Translations under genes and position numbers: made by a program | Notes under the pieces: model-generated | Databases searched by the model: none | Seen by the model: the letters and a program-made list of their open reading frames with translations, nothing else | What the model was told of the DNA's origin: nothing | In this document: positions 26,935-34,884 of the stretch, in pieces | Layout: the number at the start of each line of letters is the position of its first letter | Position numbering within the stretch: the first letter of the stretch is position 1 | Origin: Serratia plymuthica NBRC 102599 | GTDB taxonomy: Bacteria; Pseudomonadota; Gammaproteobacteria; Enterobacterales; Enterobacteriaceae | Direction: 5' to 3' | Length of the DNA stretch: 64,000 nucleotides | Assembly: GCF_001590925.1 (NCBI RefSeq) | Contig: NZ_BCTU01000001.1 | Span: 186,001-250,000, forward strand

Positions 26935-27280
26935 GCGTCGAAGTTTATCGAGCTGGGCAGTGAGCACCGATATTTTACGTTCGTGCAGAGCCAGCTGTTC
27001 TTCAGCACGGGCAAGGGCCTGGCGTAGCCAGGCCTCTGTTTCCATCACGCAGGCGAAGCGGCCGCACTCCAGGCGTTTGGTCAGCAGGCACAGACCGTTA
27101 CCGGTGGACCACAGCAGTTTTAGCTGATTTCCGCTGCGGCCACGGAAGATGAAGACGTGGCCGCAGCGGGTCATCTTTTAGTGCAGTCTGCACTTTGGCG
27201 GCCAGGCCGTGGAAGCCATTACGCATGTCGGTCATGCCCTCCACTATCCATATCCTGGTGCCGGTCGGTAATCCCATCAT
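26935..27280 (-). pseudogene. IS66 tnpB, frameshifted and fused to a tnpC fragment
   Basis: The first frame (27280 down to about 27174) gives MGLPTGTRIWIVEGMTDMRNGFHGLAAKVQTALKDDPL, the IS66 TnpB start. A two-base loss then shifts into the frame GHVFIFRGRSGNQLKLLWSTGNGLCLLTKRLECGRF. The expected TnpB tail is missing; the sequence passes directly into ETEAWLRQALARAEEQLALHERKISVLTAQLDKLRRM, the coiled-coil start of TnpC. An internal deletion has joined the two genes. Confidence 0.7.
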
Positions 27281-27660
27281 GCCTGAGGCCCCTTCATCAT
27301 TTCACGGAGCAGGAGAGACAGCAGTTCGGGCGTTGGGTGAGTGAGGGTCAATTCACCCTGGCGAAGTCGCACCTTGCAAAGGGTATTTGCAGGTTCGCAC
27401 GGCAAAGGTGTTGAGCGTGCAGGCGGTGGCAGCATCTGAACCGGGAGAAGGACGGGAGGGGGTTGTCCGTGATGCGCTTTACGTGGTCGGGAGACATACC
27501 CCTCGTGTTGCCAGAGACGTATCCATTTGAAAAGAAGATTATCATTGATGTGATGTTGCCGCGCCAATTCGGCGATGCTGCCGCTGCCTTCGAGCGCCTG
27601 CGTAACGAGTTTAAGTTTGAAGTCAGGGGAATAATGTTTGCGGGGTTTTCTGGCAGTCAT
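27277..27660 (-). CDS. IS66 TnpA accessory protein
   Basis: A 127-residue IS66 first-gene product. KHYSPDFKLKLVTQALEGSGSIAELARQHHINDNLLFKWIRLWQHEG is its helix-turn-helix part, of the IS66/IS3 OrfA type; the C-terminal CKVRLRQGELTLTHPTPELLSLLLREMMKGPQA is also typical. The reading frame is complete. Its stop overlaps the start of tnpB, as in intact IS66. It remains open but has no functional transposase beside it. Confidence 0.8.
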   Translation of the reverse strand: MTARKPRKHYSPDFKLKLVTQALEGSGSIAELARQHHINDNLLFKWIRLWQHEGYVSRPRKAHHGQPPPVLLPVQMLPPPARSTPLPCEPANTLCKVRLRQGELTLTHPTPELLSLLLREMMKGPQA

Positions 27661-27744
27661 GAGGTGTCCACTTGATGAAATAAGTGGGTGCTTAAGCTAC
27701 AGAGGCGACAGAAAAATAACAGACGGCTCAGGCTGTACGCTTAC

Positions 27745-28182
27745 GAATAGTCGCACTCGCACTGCGCCATGCCATATTTTCATTCTAATAACAATGACCC
27801 GCATTAATCTTATTGAAAGTTTTTTTCGATCATTATTTCTAGTTTAATAGTTACTGACTATTCATTGGAGTGGTAACGATCGTTACTAACGATTATTATT
27901 TATTATGTTTTGCTTCTATAGTCTATTCAGACACACAACGGAACGAACCTGAAAAATAGGATAATAGACTGAGTAATAGTCGCCAGGCGTATTGTTAATA
28001 CGTCCTATTATGTCAACCATACTTATGATTAGAGGGCCATTTTTAGGCTGGTTGCCATATGGCTTATCATTACTGAGGTCTTTTATATGAGATTGCATTC
28101 AGTTCGGTTGTTTATGTCGTGAGGTTAACCTTTCTGCTGTCATTATTTTCCTTACGTTAATAGAGGCTAAACAGGGAGAAGG
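27745..28182. other. AT-rich leader region before the eCIS lysis module
   Basis: A 438-base AT-rich gap between the IS66 end and the spanin gene. It holds the palindrome at 27873-27886 and only short unsupported frames. It probably contains the promoter of the lysis/eCIS unit, but no confident -10/-35 pair was read. Confidence 0.45.
27873..27886. promoter_or_regulatory. Candidate operator palindrome
   Basis: GTAACGATCGTTAC is a perfect 14-base palindrome, followed within two bases by a partial second copy AACGATTA. It lies about 300 bases before the lysis module in the AT-rich leader. The matching regulator is unknown and not encoded nearby. Confidence 0.4.
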
Positions 28183-28617
28183 ATGAAAGGTATCAATGTG
28201 AGGCGCAGTTTGGGGATGCATTCTATTTATCGCTGTGGGATTTTCGTGGTCAACGCGATATTACTATCAGCAATCCATCAGTTGGCAGGGAAAAGCAAAA
28301 GAAGCAAGTGCGTCAGTCAGGCAATATGAAATCGATCTCAATTTGCTACAGCGGCAGCAGCGAAAGCTTGCTGAATGAGGCTGAACAAGAGAATACGGCT
28401 CTGCGCTCTCAGCTTGACCGTGGTCATCGCAGGATGCTCATCTCTGGACAAAAAGCCTGTCCAGACCAAACATCCTCCTCAACCCGCAGCTTGGGCGATG
28501 GTGGTACCCTCGAACTCTCTACAGATACTGGACAGCGTCTGGGAAGGCATCACCCGAGACCAGCAAAAACTGATGTATCTTCAGAGTTATATTCGGCAGT
28601 TCTGTCTGCGAGAGTAA
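28183..28617 (+). pseudogene. Rz-like inner-membrane spanin, three frameshifts
   Basis: The start ATG (after GGAGAAGG) gives MKGINVRRSL; one extra G then leaves the frame that encodes GCILFIAVGFSWSTRYYYQQ and the coiled-coil VRQYEIDLNLLQRQQRKLAE, stopping at 28376. A third frame carries NEAEQENTALRSQLDRGHRRMLISGQKAC, and the typical end WEGITRDQQKLMYLQSYIRQFC is again in another frame. Together these make a normal i-spanin (single N-terminal membrane anchor, periplasmic coiled coil), broken by three small indels. The frame holding the last part is also that of the rz1-like gene. A functional spanin from this copy is unlikely. Confidence 0.6.
28375..28617 (+). CDS. Rz1-like outer-membrane lipoprotein spanin (probably chimeric)
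   Basis: An 80-residue frame embedded in the Rz region, as Rz1 genes are. Signal peptide MRLNKRIRLCALSLTVVIAGC with lipobox ending at Cys21, then a proline-rich stretch KPVQTKHPPQPAAWAMVVPSNSL typical of o-spanins. From about residue 52 (VWEGITRDQQKLMYLQSYIRQFC) the frame reads the C-terminus that belongs to Rz, apparently because of a two-base loss. The lipoprotein part is convincing; whether the chimeric product works is unknown. First part of the lysis module for the eCIS. Confidence 0.55.
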   Translation: MRLNKRIRLCALSLTVVIAGCSSLDKKPVQTKHPPQPAAWAMVVPSNSLQILDSVWEGITRDQQKLMYLQSYIRQFCLRE

Positions 28618-28707
28618 GAAGAGATAGCTGTTTCATTATGTGGTACGTGCCCATTATTACAATCCGACTTACGCGAATTTATAACATTAACAAAAATTGG
28701 AGTTCTA

Positions 28708-29046
28708 ATGATGATTTTCACGTTACCCAAACCGCTTCCTGATAATGGCCGAGTTTTCTCGTGGTTGATTGTGGGAGGATTCTCCGCCTGGGGCGGTATT
28801 GTCCGATACCTAATGGAAAACAAGGCCTCTGGAAAAGAGTTTTCATGGCATGAGGTTTTCAAACAAGTCGTAATTTCCGGATTTACGGGTTTTTTAGGGG
28901 GGGTTTATGGTTATGAAGAAGGATACAGTGAGTTTATGACCATGGTCTTTTCCGGTTTGGGAGGGATATTAGGTGGTCGCTTATTGGACTTGTTATGGAA
29001 GAGATTTTCAAATCATTTGGACAAAGAAAATCACTTTAAACACTAG
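28708..29046 (+). CDS. Phage-type holin (LydA-like / holin superfamily)
   Basis: A 112-residue membrane protein with two to three hydrophobic, glycine-rich segments: SWLIVGGFSAWGGIVRYLM, VVISGFTGFLGGVYGYEE and FMTMVFSGLGGILGGRLLDLLW, with a charged C-terminus (RFSNHLDKENHFKH). This layout fits phage holins of the LydA/Phage_holin_3 kind. It lies between the spanin remnants and an endolysin gene, ahead of the eCIS operon. Holin plus endolysin would let eCIS particles out of the producer by lysis, as known for Afp-type systems. The ATG at 28708 is followed by a second ATG; either may start. Confidence 0.72.
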   Translation: MMIFTLPKPLPDNGRVFSWLIVGGFSAWGGIVRYLMENKASGKEFSWHEVFKQVVISGFTGFLGGVYGYEEGYSEFMTMVFSGLGGILGGRLLDLLWKRFSNHLDKENHFKH

Positions 29047-29466
29047 CTATAGTGGCAAGCCGCCTCGCGCTGATTATTTTACTGAGCGTCGATATGACTC
29101 ATTATATTTTGATGTGAAATGACACAAGTAAAGTTTGTGACTTTCTTTTTATATTTAAAACGAGTTGCTCATATAAAATGCATTAACATCTGATGAAATT
29201 ATTTAAATTAAGTTTCTCTTGCTGAAAAATCCGGACTGAAGAGTCGTTATCGCTGGCTTTGTGGTGTTGTCACATTCATGACTTTTGACTCTTTCATATG
29301 ACACGTTGGGGAAAAACGTGCAGGGTCAAGTTAGTCGGAATTTTGATTAATATTGCTTTTTTGACTGCATAGATTGTTGAGTATAGGGGGCGGTGGCGAT
29401 ATTTCAGCGATGCCATTTTATCTCTGTCTTAAACTGTCAGATAAGCCTGTTGGTACGGAGGTTAAA
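29047..29466. other. Gap between holin and endolysin genes
   Basis: A 420-base AT-rich gap with no supported gene. At 29385-29400 it has GGGGGCGGTGGCGAT, which recalls the ops element (GGCGGTAGCGTG) but differs in several key bases. Confidence 0.4.
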
Positions 29467-29892
29467 ATGAAAATAGATGTTAATGGTCTTAATCTCATTA
29501 AAGAGTTTGAGGGGCTAAGGCTCCAGGCCTATAAATGCCCGGCGGATATATGGACTATTGGATATGGTCATACCGCAGATGTCAGCGCTAATGATGTCAT
29601 CACCGAAGAGGACGCGATTTTTTTGCTGCGTCAGGATGTGGCTGAAAGTGAACGGGCGGTAAATAAGTATGTGCATGTTCCGCTTACGCAAAATCAGTTT
29701 GATGCTCTTGTTTCATTTGTTTTCAACCTGGGCGTCGGGAATTTCCGTACCTCAACGCTCCTGAAAAAACTCAATGCCGGTGATGATGACGGCGCGGCCC
29801 AGGAATTTGGGCGTTGGATCCATGCCGGCGGTAAAGCGCTGCCCGGTCTGGTACGCAGAAGAGAGGCCGAAAGAGCACTCTTTCTGAAATAA
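29467..29892 (+). CDS. GH24 endolysin (T4-type lysozyme)
   Basis: A 141-residue soluble lysozyme. NLIKEFEGLRLQAYKCPADIWTIGYGHT holds the catalytic triad positions of the lambdoid/T4-like family (Glu15 in EFEG, Thr30 and the Gly-Tyr-Gly-His turn); 'LTQNQFDALVSFVFNLGVGNFRTSTLLKKLN' and 'ALPGLVRRREAERALFL' complete the domain. No signal peptide, so it needs the holin. GGAGG lies six bases before the ATG at 29467, which rules out an in-frame start at 29374. Lysis gene of the eCIS unit, read in the same direction and just before the ops element. Confidence 0.88.
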   Translation: MKIDVNGLNLIKEFEGLRLQAYKCPADIWTIGYGHTADVSANDVITEEDAIFLLRQDVAESERAVNKYVHVPLTQNQFDALVSFVFNLGVGNFRTSTLLKKLNAGDDDGAAQEFGRWIHAGGKALPGLVRRREAERALFLK

Positions 29893-29950
29893 GCAGCACA
29901 ATTAAACGCATTTCTTTTTTTATAAGCATGAAAAAACAACTGGTGTAAAT

Positions 29951-29967
29951 CAGGGGCGGTAGCGTGC
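29951..29967 (+). promoter_or_regulatory. ops element (RfaH-type antiterminator recruitment site)
   Basis: GGCGGTAGCGTG at 29955-29966, preceded by CAGG, is a perfect match to the core ops element of JUMPstart leaders. It lies in the 179-base leader between the endolysin gene and afp1. ops recruits RfaH or a paralogue to RNA polymerase, allowing full transcription of long operons. The Afp system of S. entomophila is controlled by an RfaH-like protein (AnfA1); no such gene is in this window, so chromosomal RfaH or an unlinked paralogue must act. Confidence 0.8.
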
Positions 29968-30071
29968 TTTTTTACAGGGAATTACCGAATTAATTACATT
30001 TTTTTTCATGCAAATAATTCTACTGAGATTATTTTTGCTCATTATTCATTGTAAACAGAAGGATTTAAATC

Positions 30072-30521
30072 ATGGCTATTACCGCGGACGACATTGCAGT
30101 GCAATATCCCATTCCTACCTATCGCTTTATCGTGACCCTGGGCGATGAGCAGGTGCCGTTTACCAGCGCCTCCGGTCTGGACATTAATTTTGACACCATT
30201 GAATACCGGGACGGGACCGGCAATTGGTACAAAATGCCCGGCCAACGCCAGGTCCCTAATATTACGCTGAGTAAAGGGGTATTTCCGGGTAAAAATGCGA
30301 TGTATGAATGGATTAATTCCATTCAACTTAATCAGATTGAAAAGAAAGACATCATGATCAGCCTGACCAATGAAGCCGGTACAGAAGTGCTGGTCAGCTG
30401 GAATGTGAGCAATGCCTTCCCAACCTCGCTGACCTCCCCGTCATTTGATGCGACCAGTAACGAAATCGCGGTACAGCAAATTACGCTCATGGCCGATCGC
30501 GTGACCATTCAGACTGCCTAA
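30072..30521 (+). CDS. afp1: eCIS inner tube protein (Afp1/PVC1-like)
   Basis: A 149-residue protein of the T4 gp19-like tube family: 'PTYRFIVTLGDEQVPFTSASGLDINFDTIEYRDGTGNWYKMPGQRQVPNITLSKGVFPGKNAMYEW' is the family's core. It forms the stacked hexameric inner tube of an extracellular contractile injection system. AAGGA lies eight bases before the ATG. It is the first gene of a 16-gene co-directional operon in the canonical Afp order, behind the ops element. The shorter paralogue afp5 lies further on. Very confident. Confidence 0.93.
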   Translation: MAITADDIAVQYPIPTYRFIVTLGDEQVPFTSASGLDINFDTIEYRDGTGNWYKMPGQRQVPNITLSKGVFPGKNAMYEWINSIQLNQIEKKDIMISLTNEAGTEVLVSWNVSNAFPTSLTSPSFDATSNEIAVQQITLMADRVTIQTA

Positions 30522-30539
30522 TCAAGAGGACATGTTGCC

Positions 30540-31604
30540 ATGACTGTGACAACCACTTACCCCGGCGTTTATCTCAGCGAAGATGCCGTATCGAGCTTTT
30601 CGGTCAACGGTGCCGCCACTGCCGTACCCTTGTTTGCGTACGACAGTAAAAGTGCCGCCTCAGCGAATGAAGCTATTCAGGTTTTCCGCAACTGGGCGGA
30701 ATTTACCTCCTTGTACCCTACGCCGCTGAAAGACGCTTTTTATACCAGTCTGAGCCTGTGGTTTATGCACGGTGGCGGTAAATGTTATCTGGTTAACGAG
30801 GCTAATATCGCCGGCGCAGTGGCGCAATACGATGATATTACGCTGATTGTCGCGGCAGGGACAGAGACCGCCACCTATACCGCGTTCACCACGGTAGTGG
30901 GCCAGGGCTACCGTATTTTTGGCCTGTTTGACGGCCCGAAAGCGAAAATTGCTGGCACGGCGAAGCCGGATGAGGTCATGAAAGCGTATCCAACCTCCCC
31001 ATTTGGCGCGGTGTTTTACCCGTGGTGCACCCTGGCCTCGGGTGAGGCGGTGCCGCCGAGCGCCATCGCCGCAGCCTCCATTGCCCAAACCGACCGTACG
31101 CGTGGCGTATGGAAAGCGCCGGCCAATCAGGCTGTCAATGGGGTGACGCCCGCATTCCCGGTCAGTGATGATTTCCAGGGTAAGTATAACCAGGGCAAGG
31201 CGCTGAACATGATCCGCACCTTCCCGGGCCAGGGCACCGTGGTGTGGGGCGCCCGCACGCTGGAGGACAGTGATAACTGGCGCTATATCCCGGTTCGTCG
31301 CCTGTTCAACGCGGTTGAGCGAGATATCCAAAAAGCCCTGAATAAACTGGTGTTTGAACCCAACAGCCAGCCGACCTGGCAGCGCGTCAAGGCCGCCGTA
31401 GACAGTTATCTGCACGGTCTGTGGCAGCAGGGCGCGCTGGCCGGCAATACCCCCGCTGACGCCTGGTTTGTTCAGGTCGGCAAAGATCTCACCATGACCC
31501 AGGAAGAGATCAATCAGGGGAAGATGATCATCAAAATCGGCCTGGCCGCGGTTCGCCCGGCAGAATTCATCATCCTGCAGTTCAGCCAGGATATCGCGCA
31601 ATAA
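30540..31604 (+). CDS. afp2: eCIS contractile sheath protein 1 (Afp2-like)
   Basis: A 354-residue phage-tail sheath protein. 'TTTYPGVYLSEDAVSSFSVNGAATAVPLFAYDS' is the typical N-terminal sheath arm; 'VPPSAIAAASIAQTDRTRGVWKAPANQAVNGV' and 'RTFPGQGTVVWGARTLEDSDNWRYIPVRRLFNAVERDIQKAL' are the sheath core and C-terminal arm. It is the shortest of three tandem sheath paralogues, like Afp2, and lacks the extra surface domain of the others. It encloses the tube and contracts to drive it. The gap to afp1 is 18 bases. Confidence 0.92.
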   Translation: MTVTTTYPGVYLSEDAVSSFSVNGAATAVPLFAYDSKSAASANEAIQVFRNWAEFTSLYPTPLKDAFYTSLSLWFMHGGGKCYLVNEANIAGAVAQYDDITLIVAAGTETATYTAFTTVVGQGYRIFGLFDGPKAKIAGTAKPDEVMKAYPTSPFGAVFYPWCTLASGEAVPPSAIAAASIAQTDRTRGVWKAPANQAVNGVTPAFPVSDDFQGKYNQGKALNMIRTFPGQGTVVWGARTLEDSDNWRYIPVRRLFNAVERDIQKALNKLVFEPNSQPTWQRVKAAVDSYLHGLWQQGALAGNTPADAWFVQVGKDLTMTQEEINQGKMIIKIGLAAVRPAEFIILQFSQDIAQ

Positions 31605-31623
31605 TTCACTGAAGGAAAAGAAC

Positions 31624-32982
31624 ATGCCTACAGATACAACTGTACCGGGTATCACTATTGAAGAAGATGCCTCGCCGGCGATGTCGGTGAGCGCGGGAGC
31701 GACCTCCGTGCCGTTATTTGTCGCTCGTTTTACCCCTCTCAAGCCAGAACTGGCGGGCGTGATCACCCGCATCGGCAGCTGGCTGGACTATACCACCCTG
31801 TTTGATAGCAACGTGCCTTCTTCCGCAACTGTCACCGTGACGTCTACTGAACCCGACTCGCTGGAAACGGCGTCGTCTAAAGCGGCAGCGCGCGCCGCTG
31901 AGGCGACGAAACAGTACACCTATCAGATTAATGAGATTAAGGTCGTGGACCCTACAGCCTCCGTCGCCCTGCGGCTCTATTTCCAGAACGGCGGCGGCCC
32001 TTGCTACCTCTATCCGCTGGAAAAAGCAGACGATAACGGCCCATTGGCCGCGTTGCCGGGTCTCATCGACGAGGTGGGGGAGATCACGCTGCTGGCCTGT
32101 CCGGATCCCGATGAGGCTTACCGCACTGCGGTCTATGGCGCTCTTGCTGCCTCACTGGGCTTGCACAAAGGGTACTTCCTGCTGGCCGACAGCGTCAATG
32201 GCGACGCGCCCAACGCGGTCAGCGGTTCCGCCCAGATGGCGGTGTATTACCCGAATGTAGAGGTGCCGTACACCCGGAAAATTGATGATGCGCAGGTCGC
32301 TATCGCCGACTACACCGACGGGACTGTCACGACGATCGCCACACTGGCCGGACTTCGTACCGCTAACGCCGATTTTGCCGGTGAGATTGCACAATCCCTA
32401 TCCGGTTACCTGAGTGCGCCGTTGTCGCTGCCGCCTTCAGCATTGATGGCTGGTGTTTACTGTAAAACCGACCGCGAAAGGGGCGTCTGGAAAGCGCCGG
32501 CGAATGTGGTGCTCAATGGCGTCAGTGATGTCAGCGTTCGGGTCACCAATGAGCAACAGGCGGAGCTGAATCCAAAAGGCATTAACGTCATTCGTCATTT
32601 CAGCGATCGCGGACTGGTCGTGTGGGGCAGCCGCACACAGAAAGATGATGATGACTGGCGGTATATCCCAGTGCGTCGCCTGTTCGATGCGGCAGAGCGC
32701 GACATCAAAAAAGCCCTGCAGCCGATGGTGTTTGAACCCAACAGTCAGCCGACCTGGAAACGGGTGCAGGCGGCGATTGAACACTATCTTTACCGCCTGT
32801 GGCAACAGGGCGCCCTGGCCGGCAATAACGCGGAAGAGGCGTATTTTGTGCGCGTCGGTAAAGGGATCACCATGACACAAGACGAGATTAACCAAGGGAA
32901 AATGATCATTCAGGTTGGGATGGCCGCCGTGCGCCCGGCCGAATTCATCATCCTCCAGTTTACTCAGGACATGTCACTGTAA
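31624..32982 (+). CDS. afp3: eCIS contractile sheath protein 2 (Afp3-like)
   Basis: A 452-residue sheath paralogue. It shares the N-arm (PGITIEEDASPAMSVSAGATSVPLFVARF) and the C-terminal core (YCKTDRERGVWKAPANVVLNGVSD ... VVWGSRTQKDDDDWRYIPVRRLFDAAERDIKKALQPMVFEPNSQPTW) with Afp2, and has an extra insertion of about 90 residues in the middle (around residues 60-180, alanine- and serine-rich, containing ETASSKAAARAAEATKQY), as expected for the bulkier Afp3. It makes most of the outer sheath with Afp2. AAGGAAAAG ribosome site. Confidence 0.92.
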   Translation: MPTDTTVPGITIEEDASPAMSVSAGATSVPLFVARFTPLKPELAGVITRIGSWLDYTTLFDSNVPSSATVTVTSTEPDSLETASSKAAARAAEATKQYTYQINEIKVVDPTASVALRLYFQNGGGPCYLYPLEKADDNGPLAALPGLIDEVGEITLLACPDPDEAYRTAVYGALAASLGLHKGYFLLADSVNGDAPNAVSGSAQMAVYYPNVEVPYTRKIDDAQVAIADYTDGTVTTIATLAGLRTANADFAGEIAQSLSGYLSAPLSLPPSALMAGVYCKTDRERGVWKAPANVVLNGVSDVSVRVTNEQQAELNPKGINVIRHFSDRGLVVWGSRTQKDDDDWRYIPVRRLFDAAERDIKKALQPMVFEPNSQPTWKRVQAAIEHYLYRLWQQGALAGNNAEEAYFVRVGKGITMTQDEINQGKMIIQVGMAAVRPAEFIILQFTQDMSL

Positions 32983-33023
32983 AGGGGGAACCCCCTTTTC
33001 CGACTCTTTATAAGGATACTGTG

Positions 33024-34271
33024 ATGGCAATGGTTCTTCCTGGGGTTTCGTACGATGAAACACTGTTAACGCAGGCATCAAATGACGATCCGGTGACGAT
33101 GCCCCTGTTTATTGGTTATACCCTTCGCGATGTGGCTTCTGATACGACGATACCGACGATGCAGCCCGTCAGCGTGGGATCACTGACACAGGCGAACAGT
33201 CTCTTTGGACAGCGTGGGACGCTGGCGTACTCCCTGCGCCACTTCTTTGAAAACGGCGGGCGGCAGTGCTACGTGCTGTCCCTCGGGCCAGGGCAGGGAG
33301 AACCGGCCGCGCATCTGCAAGACTTGATTGCCGCATTACAGGCGCCGCAGATGCTGGAGACGCTGTTAGCGGATGACAAGACCGGTCTGGTCCTGGTACC
33401 GGAGCTGAGTGAGCTCAATGAGGTTAATACGTTCGAGGGAGCGGATACGGCTGAGGTTGACGTCGATGCCTTGTGGTATCAGGGGTGGCAAGCGTTACTG
33501 ACGCTGTGTCGTCAGGCCCCGCAGCGCTTTGCGCTGCTGGAGTTACCGGACTCCCCGGCGCACGCCGTGACGCTGACCGGGCAGTCTTTTTCAGCAGACC
33601 TGTGCCAGCGCGGGGCGGCCTGGTGGCCACGACTGGAAACCAGTTACGAAGATGAGGCGTCGGCGCCCGTGGTGTTGTCACCTCTGCCGGCCGTCGCGGC
33701 GGCCATTCAGCGCAGTGCCCAGGATAACGGGGTCTGGAAGGCGCCGGCCAACATCCCATTGGCCAAAACCCGCCGACCCACCCAAAGCATTCTGACGTCT
33801 CAGGCGTTACTGGATAACCAGGGGGTGTCCTGCAACCTGATCCGCAGTTTTGTCGGAAAAGGCGTTCGCCTGTGGGGATGCCGGACCTTGCTCAATGAGG
33901 AGAACACGGCCTGGCGTTATATCCAGACCCGTTTGCTGGTCAGCAGCGTGGAGCACTATCTGAGCAAACTGGCCCGCGCTTACCTGTTTGAGCCGAATAC
34001 GGCCTCGACCTGGATGAAATTAAAGGGCCAGGTCTGGACGTGGTTGCGTCAGCAATGGCTGGCCGGGGCTTTTTTTGGCACGGTTGAGGATGAGGCCTTT
34101 TCGCTCAGTATCGGGCTGGATGAAACCATGACGGAAGACGATATTCGCCATGGAAAGATGATCCTGCAGGTCCGTCTGGCGCTGCTGGCCCCGGCGGAAT
34201 TCATTGATATCAGCCTGACGCTGGATCTGCGTGACGGCACGGCCAGCGCGCAAACCGGAGGTCAATCATGA
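33024..34271 (+). CDS. afp4: eCIS contractile sheath protein 3 (Afp4-like)
   Basis: A 415-residue sheath paralogue. MAMVLPGVSYDETLLTQASNDDPVTMPLFIGYT replaces the usual N-arm and 'IQRSAQDNGVWKAPANIPL' and 'IRSFVGKGVRLWGCRTLLNEENTAWRYIQTRLLVSSVEHYLSKLARAYLFEPNTASTWMKL' are the conserved core. The third, more divergent sheath is thought to sit at the baseplate end in Afp/PVC. Start 33024 is chosen over the GTG at 33021 because AAGGA lies seven bases upstream. Its stop overlaps the afp5 start. Confidence 0.9.
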   Translation: MAMVLPGVSYDETLLTQASNDDPVTMPLFIGYTLRDVASDTTIPTMQPVSVGSLTQANSLFGQRGTLAYSLRHFFENGGRQCYVLSLGPGQGEPAAHLQDLIAALQAPQMLETLLADDKTGLVLVPELSELNEVNTFEGADTAEVDVDALWYQGWQALLTLCRQAPQRFALLELPDSPAHAVTLTGQSFSADLCQRGAAWWPRLETSYEDEASAPVVLSPLPAVAAAIQRSAQDNGVWKAPANIPLAKTRRPTQSILTSQALLDNQGVSCNLIRSFVGKGVRLWGCRTLLNEENTAWRYIQTRLLVSSVEHYLSKLARAYLFEPNTASTWMKLKGQVWTWLRQQWLAGAFFGTVEDEAFSLSIGLDETMTEDDIRHGKMILQVRLALLAPAEFIDISLTLDLRDGTASAQTGGQS

Positions 34272-34720
34272 TGAGTACACCCGCGGTATCCCATCGTTTT
34301 CTCGTCAATTTTTTATTTAACAACATTCCCAATCCGTTTGACATCGCGTTCCAGCGCGTCTCCGGCCTGTCGCGGACACTGGAAGTGAGCCAGCACCGGG
34401 AAGGGGGCGAAAATGCCCGCAACCTCTGGCTGGCCGAGCAGGTGAATCACGGTAGCCTGGTGCTGGAACGGGGGGTGATGAATGCCTCCCCCCTGACGCT
34501 GCAGTTTGACCGCGTCTTGCGCCGGGAAAGCACGCAGTGGGCGAATGTGGTGGTCATGTTGCTGAATGAAGTCTCATTACCCGTGACCACCTGGACGCTG
34601 AGTCATGCCCTGCCGGTGCGCTGGCAGATGGGCGATTTGGATGCGAACAGCAACCAGGTGCTCATCAACACACTTGAGCTGCGCTATCAGGATATGCGCA
34701 TGCTGGGGATAAAACTATGA
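34268..34720 (+). CDS. afp5: eCIS second tube protein (Afp5-like)
   Basis: A 150-residue T4 gp19-like protein, a divergent paralogue of Afp1: 'SHRFLVNFLFNNIPNPFDIAFQRVSGLSRTLEVSQHREGGENARNLWLAEQVNHGSLVLERGVM' and 'NSNQVLINTLELRYQDMRMLGIKL'. In Afp/PVC this protein forms the first tube ring at the baseplate. It overlaps afp4 by the ATGA of its start and ends on the afp6 start, so the genes are translationally coupled. The ATG at 34271 directly follows the chosen one and is an alternative. Confidence 0.9.
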   Translation: MMSTPAVSHRFLVNFLFNNIPNPFDIAFQRVSGLSRTLEVSQHREGGENARNLWLAEQVNHGSLVLERGVMNASPLTLQFDRVLRRESTQWANVVVMLLNEVSLPVTTWTLSHALPVRWQMGDLDANSNQVLINTLELRYQDMRMLGIKL

Positions 34721-34884
34721 CCGTCGAAATTCGTGAGTTGATCGTACAGGTTGAGGTCACCGAGCCTGCCCCTTCTGCCCCGTCCTTACCGTTTGCGCAG
34801 CGCCGTGAGTGGGACGATCAGCGGTGGGTGGAGAGGATTAAACAAGAGGTGCTGGAACAGCTGCTTGAAAGGGGGCGTCAGTGA
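34717..34884 (+). CDS. afp6: Small eCIS baseplate protein (Afp6-like)
   Basis: A 55-residue protein, MTVEIRELIVQVEVTE then a proline-rich linker and a charged helix (REWDDQRWVERIKQEVLEQLLERGRQ). The N-terminal 'IEIRELIVQ' strand is characteristic of the small Afp6/PVC6 protein found between the tube initiator and the hub connector. It starts inside the afp5 stop (ATGA) and overlaps the GTG start of afp7 (GTGA). It is too short for most gene calls but well supported by position, coupling and motif. Confidence 0.82.
   Translation: MTVEIRELIVQVEVTEPAPSAPSLPFAQRREWDDQRWVERIKQEVLEQLLERGRQ

Larger units (their letters stand above)
26830..27744 (-). mobile_element. Truncated IS66-family element
   Basis: The transposon end reads GTAAGCGTACAGCCTGAGCCG on the minus strand (starting at 27744), the GTAAGCG start typical of IS66 ends. 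Inside, in order on the minus strand, are intact tnpA, a frameshifted tnpB and the first part of tnpC fused out of place to tnpB. The other end is missing: after about 26935 the frame continues into unrelated sequence (LAMVLTHVTGLKTSD) to a stop at 26830. The element cannot move by itself. Confidence 0.75.

Noticed and set aside
28308..28742. A 144-codon frame as an independent gene
   Set aside because: Its recognisable part (AEQENTALRSQLDRGHRRML) is the middle of a frameshifted Rz spanin; upstream and downstream parts are out-of-frame readings.
29385..29400. A second ops element before the endolysin gene
   Set aside because: GGCGGTGGCGAT shares only the first half with the ops core and loses the GCGTG part that RfaH contacts need; one perfect copy lies further on.
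30660..31772. A 370-codon open frame on the minus strand
   Set aside because: It is antisense to the sheath genes afp2 and afp3. Composition is that of a shadow frame and there is no ribosome site.
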